This document shows, one piece after another, positions 22,629-33,305 of a stretch of 64,000 nt of DNA. Where the stretch lies: positions 26,974,340 through 27,038,339 of the forward strand of contig CM049322.1 in assembly GCA_026874595.1 (NCBI GenBank). Direction: 5' to 3'. Source of the stretch: Sipunculus nudus (Eukaryota > Annelida > Sipuncula > Golfingiida > Sipunculidae). The translations under genes and the position numbers were made by a program. How positions within the stretch are numbered: the stretch's first letter is position 1; each line of letters starts with the position of its first letter. The notes under the pieces were generated by a model. That model worked only from the letters and a program-made list of their open reading frames with translations, was not told the DNA's origin and ran no database searches.

Positions 22629-25200
22629 CACGGTAAGATCTTGGTGGCAGCTATGTGATCCCTTGCATGTGTAAGGAGGTGGACATCGATAAACTAATAT
22701 ACCAATCAAGAAGACGCTACAAGTAAGTTCGCTCCGTAATGACTGGCGTGAGGGGAGCGTATCAAGGATTTTGTGTTTTATTATCGAACGCTACCATTAG
22801 TTCAGGGACTTGTGTATCCTTGTTTTGAAGATTAACACTGTCTAGTATACTATGCGTCACACATAATATGAGAATTATTGTATGATTGTTTATTGAAATT
22901 TGTCTTACTTAGATGTAACACTGACATGAAATTATGGCAATTATGATTAGCTACTTGCCTAGCTTCCTGTCGAGCCTGAATAGTAATACAATTGGTCTTA
23001 TTTGGTTGTGCATTTTGGGCATTAACATATATTTTGTAATGAGGGCAATAAGTATTGTTGTTTGAGAGTAGATGAATGTTCATTTTTATGTTGTATCCAT
23101 TCAAGTTATTCACAGATTGAGTAACTGATGGTTATTGTTTGATTTTATATTTGATGAAATAAGAGGCTCTGTCAGCCTGAGCCTGCTGCTTTGCAGGGTT
23201 GTACACAGCATGTATTTCACTTTGTTCCACTTGTGTGTTGCATTTCGACATTTATTTAAATTCATCAGTAAAAGGACTAAGGGTTCCTTCTCAATAATCA
23301 ACATTACATGTGCCACTTAGGTCATATTTGCTTGGAGTTAAGTATTTGAAATCAGTCATGGAAACGTTGCAAGATTTGCAGGATTAACTTGCTAAGTTGC
23401 AAAGAGACATGGATGATAGGATGGTGCCAAATATGGTTGTACAAACACCACTGAAGGTACCAAAAGTTAAATATAATTTGTGGTGACAGAAAAGAATTAG
23501 AGAGATGGATCACCGACATAAAACGGTATATCTCTATTCAAGATTTGGATGGGTCTAAGGCCGTATATTATATTCTATCTAACCTGGAAGACCGTGCTAT
23601 AGTTGAGGTGGAATACATGCTACAAGAGGACAGGAAAATACCATCAGACATATTTGCCATTCTACGTCAAGCATTTGGTGATACCATACTGGTGACCAAG
23701 ACTGAGGAAGTCTACGAAAACCGTAAGCAACGGCAAGGAGAGACATTGCGTGATTTCAGTTATGCACTCAAGGAGCTTTGGAGAGGATCTTAAAATTAAA
23801 TCCAGAATTTGTTAGAAATAAAGGTAAGGCTCTAAGGGACAAATATACCGAAACAGTAAGAGATGTGACAATGGGGCGATTTCTAAAAGACAAGATCCGG
23901 TCGAATGACGAACTGTCATTCACACAGATAAGAGAAGAAGCACTTCTCTGGCAGTCAGAGGATGCAAAACAAGATGCATGGATGAATGAGATGGTTGCAG
24001 AATCAGTCAATATAGAACCAGATTTAGGCTTAAAGAAGCGGATGATAGATTTGTTGACAATTAAAAGAAAACAACAGTTCCAGATTGACCAACAGCATCA
24101 GCTCCTGACAAGTCCGAGTGTCAAGAAAAAGACACCCAAATATAAGCAGGAAAACAAATGCTTTTTCTGTGGTAAATCAGGACACAAAAAAAGAATCTCC
24201 AGACAGGAAAATTAAACAGACGCGAGCTTACAACCCAACAGCAAGTTCAGATTGGACCTTCCCCACAGAATCCAGTTTACCCTCAATACTATCCAAGCGG
24301 CTATTATCCCAATCAGGCACCTTGCTTTTATCAACCGCAGTTACCACCTCCATTTATTCCACCAGCTCAGCGCCAGGACACCGAGGGGCAAGACACAACA
24401 GCAACCGGATTGGGGGTCACAACAGAACGCGACAGGAACAGAATTTGGGCGGCAACAAAACATAAAAAACTAGACTTCCCTGTTGAATATGTGAGCAATT
24501 CAATAGATAAAAATGTTGGCTCACAGAATCCCAATAGTGACTCTAGAGACAGAATTATCCAGAAAACAGTAGAGGGTAAACCAGTAATTAGAATCAAAAT
24601 TGGTAGAAAGGACATTTCAGCATTGATTGACACGGGACCAAAAGTGAAAAATTCATTGAAGACCACTTGAAACTAATGTCGGGAATCTTCTAACGGCACA
24701 AGCCTGTTTTACATTTAATGGTGCAAATGGGATGGACGTGCCATATTTGTTTTTTGTTTTTTTTTTTTTTCATTTCAGATGTAGTGGTACAAGGTTTCAA
24801 ATCATCTGAGGTTGGTGAGCTTGTGCTGAAAGATGGTCCAGACTGTACAAATATGAGAAAAGAAATCTAAGTATAGTAGGTACTAATGTTTAACAGTATG
24901 TACTACAGTTTTCATATTTGTTAAAGTAATGTGGGACTATTATAAAGCAAACTCAAGAGAGCTGTTCTTCTAATTTACGGTTTGCCAGAGTAACCATGTG
25001 TGAGGCAGGTTTGATCAAAGCTGGTGAGGTGGATTTTGTACCTGTTATGACACCCAATCAAAAAGGTCTGTGTTTCGTAGACTCCTTTGACAAAGGTTTT
25101 ATGGGCAGTCTGCATATAGTTCCTATGATAATATCAAGTGCCATTTCTTAAATCCAAGTTGTTAACACTAGTCATGGGGGATCTCAGATTAATTCCTTAG
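22629..25200 (+). mobile_element. LTR retrotransposon internal remnant: leader, gag, protease
   Basis: Downstream of the LTR, a ~0.7-kb leader is followed by a broken gag (from 23358), a truncated zinc knuckle, a Pro/Gln/Tyr-rich linker and an aspartic protease D-T-G at 24629-24637. Similarity to the region after protease (RVTMCEAGLIKAGEVDFVPV, about 24985) continues to roughly 25.1 kb, then disappears. RT, RNase H, integrase and the 3' LTR are absent. Confidence 0.75.
23358..24670 (+). pseudogene. Gag-protease remnant with several frame breaks
   Basis: The probable gag start at 23358 is stopped after nine codons. Frames then change at about 23490, 23790 and 24190. Recognisable parts are WITDIKRYISIQDLDGSKAV, ILRQAFGDTILVTKTEEVY, and RKQRQGETLRDFSYALKEL, typical of a Gypsy-type capsid domain. 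A zinc knuckle beginning CFFCGKSGHKK loses its last Cys to a shift in an A run. After a tyrosine- and proline-rich linker, the protease motif ALIDTG sits in the frame 24410-24670, which ends shortly after it. At least four inactivating changes are visible. Confidence 0.8.
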
Positions 25201-25999
25201 TCAAGAATAGGGGTATGCCACATGGTGGATGTTGTGACAGAGAAAGAAAGTAGACTCCATTTGTCTTGCAGTGAGAGCAGTTTCACTGTTAGCCATTCAA
25301 CCCAGGAATCAAATCATGAAGATGCATGGGCATGCAACAATTTCAGGCTGATCAAACTGCTCTTGAGTAATGTGCACTCGGCTGGCCAAGCTCAGGTGAC
25401 CAAGACAGTTGCCCCAAGTGAAGCCTTGTTAATGTGCCCGGTGTGGCGACTGCATTGACTGAAGTCTTGGCCTGTTGGCAACTATAATACAGTTGGCAGT
25501 CTGCAAAAGCTATATATCGATTCAGACTAATTGAAAGGTTTTCAAACTTTCCCCCGGGAAAAGGTGTCGATGCAGGTGGTGCCCCCCATGCCTCAATTTC
25601 AAATATGAGTCATCTGACCAACCTTTGTATAAAAGTCTTGATGGTAGCTCCTGTCGTTTTCAGGATTATAATCTTAGTACGCTAATATGACCAAATGACA
25701 AAGTCAACTGTAACTAGGCAAAAAACTCACCGAACTGGAACCATTCGAACAAACATAGGGCAGATTGTTTCTAGGATTATTTCTGTGAAATATTAAACAA
25801 TTTTAATTGGTATAACAGTAACAAGACTGGTAGCTATCAGAATTAATTTTAGTAAAACGTATTTTTCATTTTGCAAAATCCATGGTGGTTAAGCGCACCT
25901 CATCAAAATCACATTTTGACGAACACGTGTATATACAGAATGTCATCAGAATACAGACGTAGAGCAGTCAACGAGGGGGAATACAATAAAACAGAAGCG
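25201..25999. other. No gene recognised between LTR remnant and DPP4-like 3' end
   Basis: Unrecognised sequence. The 78-codon plus-strand frame at 25222-25458 has no splice or domain support. Confidence 0.4.
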
Positions 26000-26350
26000 T
26001 GTTATTTCTAAATCATTTATTACATTCTCTCAGTTAATAACGATTTAAAACAAATACATGAGAAAACAAATCAGTGCCAGAATAGTTTATCAAGGTAAAC
26101 ATATGCAAGGTAGTTTGCGATTTACAATGACAGTTCTCAAATAACTTCACTTTACGAAAAGAGTTTGATCGAAAGTATGCGACTTTAGTGTAGGATTAGT
26201 GTGTACGGTTAAGACATTGACAACAGAAGCAGTACATTCCTGGAGAATTATTAAAAATCGGATATTAAATATGTAGAACTGTGTGGCTAGGCTTTTCTCT
26301 GACGCCATGATTGACACTGTTGACCGTGCCTGCTATCGGGGACCAGACAG
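26000..26350 (-). other. Probable 3' UTR of the DPP4-like gene
   Basis: The stop codon at 26351 is followed on the minus strand by ~330 bases before AATAAA at 26021-26016. A cleavage site near 25,995-26,005 would fit. No other consensus signal lies closer to the stop. Confidence 0.55.
26016..26021 (-). terminator. Putative poly(A) signal AATAAA
   Basis: Minus-strand AATAAA about 330 bases downstream of the DPP4-like stop codon. Confidence 0.5.
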
Positions 26351-26467
26351 CTACAGCCCTTGTGGAGTCATACCCCAACATTTCTTCAACAGGAAGTTGG
26401 TGAAGCTGCGGTACAGATGGCGCCGACTGTTGCCGCCTCGGATAGAATGATTTAAATCAGGATACAC
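26351..26467 (-). CDS. DPP4-like: DPP4-like serine protease, last exon (catalytic His, stop)
   Basis: On the minus strand, acceptor TTGTATACAG precedes 38 codons plus TAG (26353-26351). The peptide begins VYPDLNHSIRGGNSRRHLYR and continues SFTNFLLKKCWG. In S9B peptidases the last catalytic residue is the His of D-x-x-H near the C-terminus, followed by a segment with HLY and a closing F-L...C. Here it is DLNH (residue 7 of the exon). Human DPP4 has DEDHGI; the Ser after His here is a mild departure. The phase is 0 and continues the preceding exon ending in CAG. The enzyme would remove X-Pro/X-Ala dipeptides from peptide N-termini, normally at the cell surface or secreted. The substrate here is unknown. 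Confidence 0.95.
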   Translation of the reverse strand: MYPDLNHSIRGGNSRRHLYRSFTNFLLKKCWGMTPQGL

Positions 26468-26522
26468 CTGTATACAATAAGACAGCTGTGTCACAACTAG
26501 TAGCATAAACAGAATTTAATTC

Positions 26523-27121
26523 GGGGGGGGGGGGGGGGGTGTCCAGAGTTCCCACTTTCTCAACAGCAGTAACCTTTTTAAGGGTTTCAGATCAAATTTT
26601 GCGGCCGCGCCTCCCCCCCCCCCCTTCCAGAACCTGTGGACCTCTTTTAAGGCTATGTCATTAGTCCTCCTGAGTCGGTCTGTCAGACCACACTCATGTT
26701 TCCGTGATAGGCGATACCTGGGCTCTAAAAGTGTTTATTACTTCAGGAATCCCTCAGGAGATTGCTTCAAGAAACTACCTCCCAGATACAATTTCAAGAA
26801 ATGCTCGTGTTGCCTAGAGATATCACCTCAGAAATTGTCCGTGTCTCAGCCTCTACCTGGGGATATCACTTCAGAAACTGTCGTGTTTTCGGCCGTTTAC
26901 CTGGAGATATCATTTCAGAAACTTGCAGACACTATAAGCTGACTCAGTGGTATACCCAAGGATATGTGTGTGTGTGTTGGGGGGGGGGGGGGGGAGGGGG
27001 TGAATTAGTGTAATGAAGTGGCATGAGGAGTTCCTCAAAAAGTACTACTATACAGGTACAAATTTGACTTTTTTAAAATTTAAATGTTTGCTGTGTTTTA
27101 ACAGTGTCCCCCCCCCCCCCC
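26523..27121. repeat. Poly(G)/poly(C) cluster and ~43-bp minisatellite in intron
   Basis: Poly(G) at 26523-26539 and 26979-26994; poly(C) at 26613-26624 and 27108-27121. Between 26730 and 26930 there are four to five diverged copies of a ~43-bp unit based on GGATATCACTTCAGAAACTG. The plus-strand frames here are products of the repeat. Confidence 0.7.
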
Positions 27122-27179
27122 ATTTAAATTATTTATTTCAGGATTTTAACTGGACAAAGTGCAGAAACATATTGTAATC

Positions 27180-27445
27180 GGCTTCTGTGGCCTAAGAGTA
27201 GATTTTAGGACTTATAGATGGGTAGCCCGGAGTTCAATTCAGCCGAGGAGTGGTGATATCTTTCACGTTCGGCCCCCACCCAGGACGAGCGCTCTACAGC
27301 TTTAATATGAAGGTTGTGCCCAACAACCGTGTATCACTCACAAACAGGTGCGTCTTTGGGGGTTTCTCGGTGTTATGACCCATCAATGGGGTGATTACTC
27401 ACCCAGCACCCGCATGTGTGGTATACACTAGGCCTGAGTGACACC
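27180..27445 (+). mobile_element. Candidate tRNA-derived SINE
   Basis: The head has an A-box-like TGGCCTAAGAG at about 27188 and a B-box-like GAGTTCAATTC at about 27230, with tRNA-like spacing between. A conserved-looking non-coding body runs to about 27445. This is the promoter arrangement of tRNA-derived SINEs. No clear poly(A) tail or target duplication was found, so it may be truncated. Confidence 0.45.
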
Positions 27446-27764
27446 AGGATACGAAATAACAATATAGGAAGCGACTGCTATACCGCCATGTCACGTAGTC
27501 CCAATCCGAAATTGTACTCTGCATATGTACATACTTAGAACAAGGAATAGTTAAGACAGCATCAAAACTGAGGCGGTGAAGAAACATAATCACTAATTAT
27601 TATACAAAAAATTATGAAGTCTTGAATTAAAGCATGTATTTTACTTTAAGGATATTGTAACTAAACAAGAATAGCAAAGTTTATACAAACAAATTTCTTT
27701 TGCCTGAAAACATGTCCTGCACACATATAACTCATGAAATAGCCTATAAATAAAGACTAAAGTA

Positions 27765-27922
27765 TAAGTACTTAGTTAGTTGCAGCACCATGTATATCAC
27801 AGAGTAAGTACTTTGTTAGTTGCAGCACCATGTATATCACAGAGTAAGTACTTTGTTAGTTGCAGCACCATGTATATCACAGAGTAAGTACTTTGTTAGT
27901 TGCAGCACCATGTATATCGCAG
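27765..27922. repeat. 40-bp tandem repeat, about 4 near-identical copies
   Basis: Unit GTACTTTGTTAGTTGCAGCA plus CCATGTATATCACAGAGTAA, repeated four times with only one or two differences. The homogeneity indicates very recent expansion. Lies in the last intron of the DPP4-like gene. Confidence 0.93.
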
Positions 27923-28084
27923 AGCTCTGTGTGATAACAAGTGGATAACAAGAAAAGAAAAGGTATTTATATGCGTTTAGAATTGAATAACACTCCCAAA
28001 ATAAAGTTATACTATGTTTAGTTTAAGCTAATTCACATGAATAATCACAGGGGCAAGAAATGTATAATTTAAATGACTTCTAAA

Positions 28085-28710
28085 GGGATAAAGAACCTTT
28101 AAATAATCTAAAATAAACATGCCCCTAACGATGCGAAGAATCTTTAAATAATCTTTAAATAACATGACCCTAACAAGACGAAGAATCTTTTAATAATCTA
28201 TAATTAACATGCCCCTAACGAGGCGAAAAATCTTTTAATAATCTATAATTAACATGCCCCTAACGAGACGAAGAATCTTTAAATAATCTTTAAATAACAT
28301 GACCTTAACGAGGCGAAGAATCTTTTAATAATCTATAATTAACATGCCCCTAAAGAGGCGAAGAATCTTTTGATAATCTATAATTAACATGCCCCCTAAC
28401 GAGGCCAAAAATCTTTTATTAATCTATAATTATCATGCCCCTAACGGGGCGAAGAACTTTTCAATAATCTTTAAATAACATGCCCCTTATGAGGCGAAGA
28501 ATCTTTTAAGAATGTATAATCTAAATGGTTTCCCATGGTTAAGAATACTTTATTTACATGACTCCCAACAGAATAAAGAATACTTTAAAAATGTATAATA
28601 AACATGACTCTGTGCGAAATTAAGAATACTTTAAGAATTTATAATTTAAGTGAACGGAATAAAGAGTACTTTAAGAATGTATAATTAACATGACTCCAAT
28701 CGGAGGAAAA
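28085..28710. repeat. ~45-60-bp AT-rich minisatellite, ~12 diverged copies
   Basis: Repeats built on CATGCCCCTAACGAGGCGAA followed by GAATCTTTTAATAATCTATAATTAA. Copies vary in length and diverge toward the right end. Intronic in the DPP4-like gene. Confidence 0.88.
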
Positions 28711-28837
28711 TCATATTTTTTTGACATGTAGGATGAGAATACAATGCTTTGACAAATTAAAGAATAGACGAAATTATTTCAAGCTGATCTAAATATAGAA
28801 CAGTTCACTCGAGCAATATTGCATAGTGCTTAGTTAC

Positions 28838-28911
28838 CTGGAGTCGGTACTGTATCTCTGCCTCTGTCAGCGATTTGATCAGTTTGGCGACGTTTTGAAA
28901 GTGCACATTAT
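28838..28911 (-). CDS. DPP4-like: DPP4-like serine protease exon (DNVHFQ)
   Basis: Minus-strand exon of 74 bases. Acceptor (GGATGTTTCAG) and donor (CTCCAG|GTAACT) are both consensus. It completes a split Asp codon (G|AT) from the previous exon and reads DNVHFQNVAKLIKSLTEA, then EIQYRLQ. This corresponds to the stretch directly after the catalytic Asp in S9B enzymes (human DPP4 has DNVHFQ followed by a helix and V-D-F-Q). Phase in is 1 (two bases complete the codon), phase out is 0, joining the His exon at 26467. The exon is immediately next to the 32-bp minisatellite, which begins about 100 bases upstream in the intron. Confidence 0.96.
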
Positions 28912-29009
28912 CTGAAACATCCATGTGTGTGTGTCAAGGTATTGACGAACATGACAACAAACAGCAAATAAAACACTAGCACACAAATGTCAACGATCAG
29001 ATACTTTTA

Positions 29010-30370
29010 CTGGTAAACATTAAGTGGGTACATCGCCACCGAATAGAAGCCAAACAATTATACACTGAACAGGAATCAAACAATGGAACACTACCACATA
29101 AAAGGAACCGAACAATGGTTCGTGACCACCGAACAGGAACCGAACAATGATACATGACCACTGAACAGGAACCAAACAATAGTACATGACCACCGAACAG
29201 GAACATAACAACGGTACATGACCACCGAACAGGAACCTCACAACGGTACATGACCACCGAACAGGAACCTAACAACGGTATAGACCACCGAACAGGAACC
29301 AAACAACGGTACATTACCACCGAACAGGAACCTAACAATGGTACATAACCACTGAACAGGAACCGAACAATGGTACATGGCCACTGAACAGGAACCAAAC
29401 AATGGTAACTGAATACCGAACAGGAACCTAACGATGGTACATGACCACTGAACAGGAACCGAAGATCAGTACATGACCACCGAACAGGAACCTAACAATG
29501 GTACATGACCACCGAACAGGAACCAAACGATGGTACATGACCACTGAACAGGAACCAAACGATGGTACATGGCCACCGAACAGGAACCAAACGATGGTAC
29601 ATGACCACTGAACAGGAACCTAACGATGGTACATGACCACCGAACAGGAACCTAACGACGGTACATGACCACCGAACAGGAACCTTACAACGGTACATGA
29701 CCACTGAACAGGAACCTAACGATGGTACATGACCACCGAACAGGAAACTAACGACGGTACATGACCACCGAACAGGAACTCAACAACAGTACATTACCAC
29801 TGAACAGGAACCAAACAATGGTAAGTGACCACCGAACAGGAACCTAACAACGGTACATTACCACTGAACAGGAACCAAACAATGGTACATGACCACTGAA
29901 CAGGAACCTAACGATGGTACATGACCACTGAACAGGAACCGAAGATTGGTACATGACCACTTAACAGGAACCTAACGATGGTACATGACCACTGAACAGG
30001 AACCGAAGATTGGTACATGACCACTGAACAGGAACCTAACAATGGTACATTACCACTGAACAGGAACCAAAGAATGGTACATGACCACTGAACAGGAACA
30101 TAACAATGGTACATGACCACTGAACAGGAACCAATCGATGGTACATGACCACTGAACAGGAACCTAACGATGGTACATGACCACTGAACAGGAACCGAAG
30201 ATTGGAACATGACCACTGAATAGGAACCTAACAATGGTACATGACCACTGAAGAGGAACCAAAGAATGGTACATGACCACTGAACAGGAACATAACAATG
30301 GTACATGACCACTGAACAGGAACCGATCGATGGTACATGACCACTGAACAGAAACCCTAACAATGGTACA
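29010..30370. repeat. 32-bp minisatellite, about 42 copies
   Basis: The unit is GACCACTGAACAGGAACCTA plus ACGATGGTACAT (32 bp), repeated with point variation from about 29010 to 30370. Because 32 is not a multiple of 3, a reading frame cycles through all frames. The open minus-strand frames (133 and 174 codons) reflect a stop-poor unit. Lies in the intron between the DNVHFQ and HGTAD exons. Confidence 0.96.
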
Positions 30371-30419
30371 TTGCTTCTGAACAGAAATCTAATAATGCAT
30401 GACCACTGAAAACTACATA

Positions 30420-30785
30420 AACAATGTGCCAATCAAAGGGACAGCCGATACCGTACAGGAATATCTAACTACACAAGCAATGTGCTAATCAAAGGGACAG
30501 CCGATACCGTACAGGATTATCTAACTACACAAGCAATGTGCTAATCAAAAGGACAGCCGATACCGTACATGAATATCTAACTACATAAACAATGTGCTAA
30601 TTACAGGGACAGGCGCAACCGTACAGGAATATCTAACTACACAAACAATGTGATAATCACAGGGACAGCCCATACCGTACAGGAATATCTAACTACATAA
30701 ATAATGTGCTAATCAAAGGGACATCCGATACAGTACAGGAATATCTAACTACATAATCAATGTGCTAATCAGAGGGACAGCTGGA
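30420..30785. repeat. 60-bp tandem repeat, six copies
   Basis: The unit is built on AATGTGCTAATCAAAGGGAC, AGCCGATACCGTACAGGAAT and ATCTAACTACAC. Copies differ at few positions. Directly adjoins the 32-bp minisatellite. Confidence 0.93.
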
Positions 30786-32066
30786 TCAACAAACTCCGTT
30801 TTATAAGCTGTTGATATTTCTGTAAATAACCAAGATAAGCCCTATGGATTAACACGTATTGCAGCTTCAATATGGCATGCACAGGAGTATATTTGTTTAA
30901 AACATTTGAAGACAGACACCAGATGAGTATAATATAAAAATAAGTTCAGCAAAAAAGTGAAAGATAACTTTGAGAGAGCCTTGAATGTTATAATGAAATA
31001 TGAAATTATAAAACAGCAAACAAAATGGTACTGCATACCACCGGCCTCACTTTAAAATGATCCATTTCAAGCAAAATTGTTGGACAAAAATGACATAATT
31101 TGAATATAACTTCCCGCGCCTCTCGTTTTAATAGATACATGCGAGTCCTGATATCAATTCCAAAACATTCCTGGCTGAACTTGAAGTTGAATTTTAGGTC
31201 GTATCCAGTAAGGACATTGCGGATTTAATCTTAAGTGTTTCCATTCTGACGAAACAAAACAACGATAGCGGATACATTAAATTCCATATTAAAATACGAT
31301 CCCCTGAAAAACACAGGCTATTTAGTTTGTTCTTCATTTTACCGATTTAAAAATCACATTTTAAGCTTTAAGAATTAAAAAAAAATATTTTATGTTATAT
31401 TATAAAAAAATTATTTCGTTCAAGGTTGTAGCGTAACCCAGGGGGGGGGGGGGGGGAATACGAGTAGACAATGGGCAATACCGTTGCCGGTACAATGGGC
31501 GGATCCATTATTTTCTATATACACACGAGGCAACCACTATTTACACGTTGCGTGTTTGTATTTTACTTGTAAAGAAGACAAATGTTCAGGCACGTGCGCA
31601 TTCTCCGTGGGTTTCTCTAAAACAGCTCTGGGTCAAGGCGTGATCGAAATATGATATTTTTCAGTGATCTTAGACATCTTTAAATACATTTGTAATCGAT
31701 AATGATATTCATTAATAAGATGGTGTGGGTACATATTATTCTTTTCGGTTAACTATTTTCTTTTCACCAGCGACGAGGACAAGTAAGTTGGACAACAAAT
31801 TTCCCTTTTAAAAATTGTACATCCCAAACCTAGTCCACTTAACATGTGATTTTGACAGCGCAATACGTTAGCATATGACGAGGCAATCATAAAAATTTAT
31901 ATGACCATGCATGTACGTATTCTTTTAACCAAAGCGGCCTCACCCTTTGGCTCCGCCCCCGCACTGCCAAACCCACTTTTTCTCTTCCTGATCCCTGTAT
32001 TAACAGCCCTTGGTAAAAAAACCGGGCCTCACCCTTAAGTTGACATGCCTGGATATATCATGAAAA
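30786..32066. other. Intronic DNA with poly(G); no exon seen
   Basis: A 16-base poly(G) lies at 31441-31456, preceded by GTAGCGTAACCCA, which resembles the termini of MITEs carrying GTAGCCAGGGGG. A 19-base sequence at 30968-30986 recurs inverted at 34403-34421. Confidence 0.4.
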
Positions 32067-32667
32067 TACAGTGGAACCCCGCCTTGCGACCACCCCACAA
32101 TTGCGACCACCTCACAATTACGACCACTTTGCTTGGTCCCGAATTTTTTTTAGTTTATTTATGTTTAAAAATGACTCAAAATTACGACCACCCCTTAATT
32201 CAGAATTACGACCAGATATCCTGGCCCCAGCGCTATTGCGACCCCGCTAATGCGACCACCGCCGAGAAGTACTGAAACAACTTTTGTCACGAGTCAATGG
32301 CTGCGCCTTGTCACAGGCGCCTTAACGAAAGATCGAAGAGGGTAACAAGGGTTCCCAACCCTAGTGTAACCCTTCCTGACTCGATGTCCGCGCTGAGACT
32401 CGTTGAGGCGTAAGTTGTAGATCAAAGAGGGTAACTAACGGCTGATTACCTAATGAGCCGGTCTGCCTGGCTAACTGCCCTTGGACTAGCGATGCTAATT
32501 GCCCCTCAGTGATCACCTGTATTACAGCTACCAAAAGTGCGGGGGTGAGAGCTTAATATTTTTACTCATCACATAATGTTCGATCCTCATTGGTCAAATT
32601 AATGATCTAGTTAATCCTAAATGTGCTCATACCTTACTCACACTGAGTACTGAGCAGTCAGTCAAAT

Positions 32668-32677
32668 GTATAAATAC
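32668..32677 (+). promoter_or_regulatory. Possible TATA box of the pogo-like element
   Basis: GTATAAATAC lies about 115 bases upstream of the transposase-like ATG at 32787. Confidence 0.4.
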
Positions 32678-32786
32678 AATTCTTGCATTGGGACAAATCC
32701 GTTGTCTTGCCTTATCAGATAAATCGCTGTCAGTTTATTTGTCAGCTGGTTCAGTTTGCGTTTAAATTGCTTGCTGTTGTGCGACC

Positions 32787-32930
32787 ATGCCTCGGAAAGA
32801 GCGCTCCTTGAAGGAGAAAGTGGTGTTAATCAAGGCGGAAACACCAGGGTACAGTCAGCGCCAACTGGCTCAGCAGTTAAGCGTCGGTAAAACTCAAGTG
32901 CACGCAATATATACTCAGGTAGAGGGCTAA
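32787..32930 (+). pseudogene. Pogo transposase N-terminal HTH (CENP-B/psq type), truncated
   Basis: An ATG at 32787 opens 47 codons ending in TAA at 32930. After MPRKERSLKEKVVLIKAE comes YSQRQLAQQLSVGKTQVHAI, the helix-turn-helix pattern of CENP-B-type/pipsqueak DNA-binding domains: E-K-x-x-x-I, then S-Q-R-x-L-A-x-x-x-x-V-x-K-x-x-V. These domains lie at the N-terminus of pogo transposases. The second DNA-binding domain and DDE nuclease domain are absent. Alternatively the last codons hold a donor (CTCAG|GTAGAG) once joined to a lost second exon. Confidence 0.8.
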
Positions 32931-33305
32931 AGATATGACAGCCACGTATAATGTTCAATTTGTTCAAGTAGGTTATCTTCGTATTGTCTCTAGTGTAATT
33001 ATGTGTTAATCATCAGTCACTACGTATGTGTCAATGTATATATATTTTTATCATGAATAAATATATAAAACAATTTTGTTTTCTTTTCAGATACACAAAA
33101 TAAAACATTCCTAATAAGAGTTCTCCGCTTAGTAAATTTTTTTGTTATAATTCACATTAAAGATATGCAATATATACAAACTGATACACATTAAACATCG
33201 CCGTGATATATGCGACCAAGGTAAGAGTTTCACAAATACGACCACCCCCAAATTACGACCACTTTGCTTAGTCCCCAGGCTGGTCGTAATTGTGGGGTTC
33301 CACTG

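Larger units (their letters stand above)
32069..33305 (+). mobile_element. Non-autonomous pogo/Tigger-like DNA transposon
   Basis: Perfect 12-bp terminal inverted repeats, CAGTGGAACCCC...GGGGTTCCACTG, are flanked by TA on both sides (32067-32068 and 33306-33307). Subterminal TTACGACCAC and TTGCGACCAC motifs are repeated near both ends. TA target sites and CAGTGG-type termini are characteristic of the pogo/Tigger branch of Tc1/mariner. The 1.24-kb interior keeps a promoter-like region and the transposase N-terminus (32787-32930) but lacks the DDE catalytic domain. Confidence 0.88.

Noticed and set aside
28997-30432. 133- and 174-codon minus-strand frames with Val/Cys/Ser-rich repeats
   Set aside because: Products of the stop-poor 32-bp minisatellite. 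The frame rotates through all three unit frames, which would not be maintained by selection on protein.
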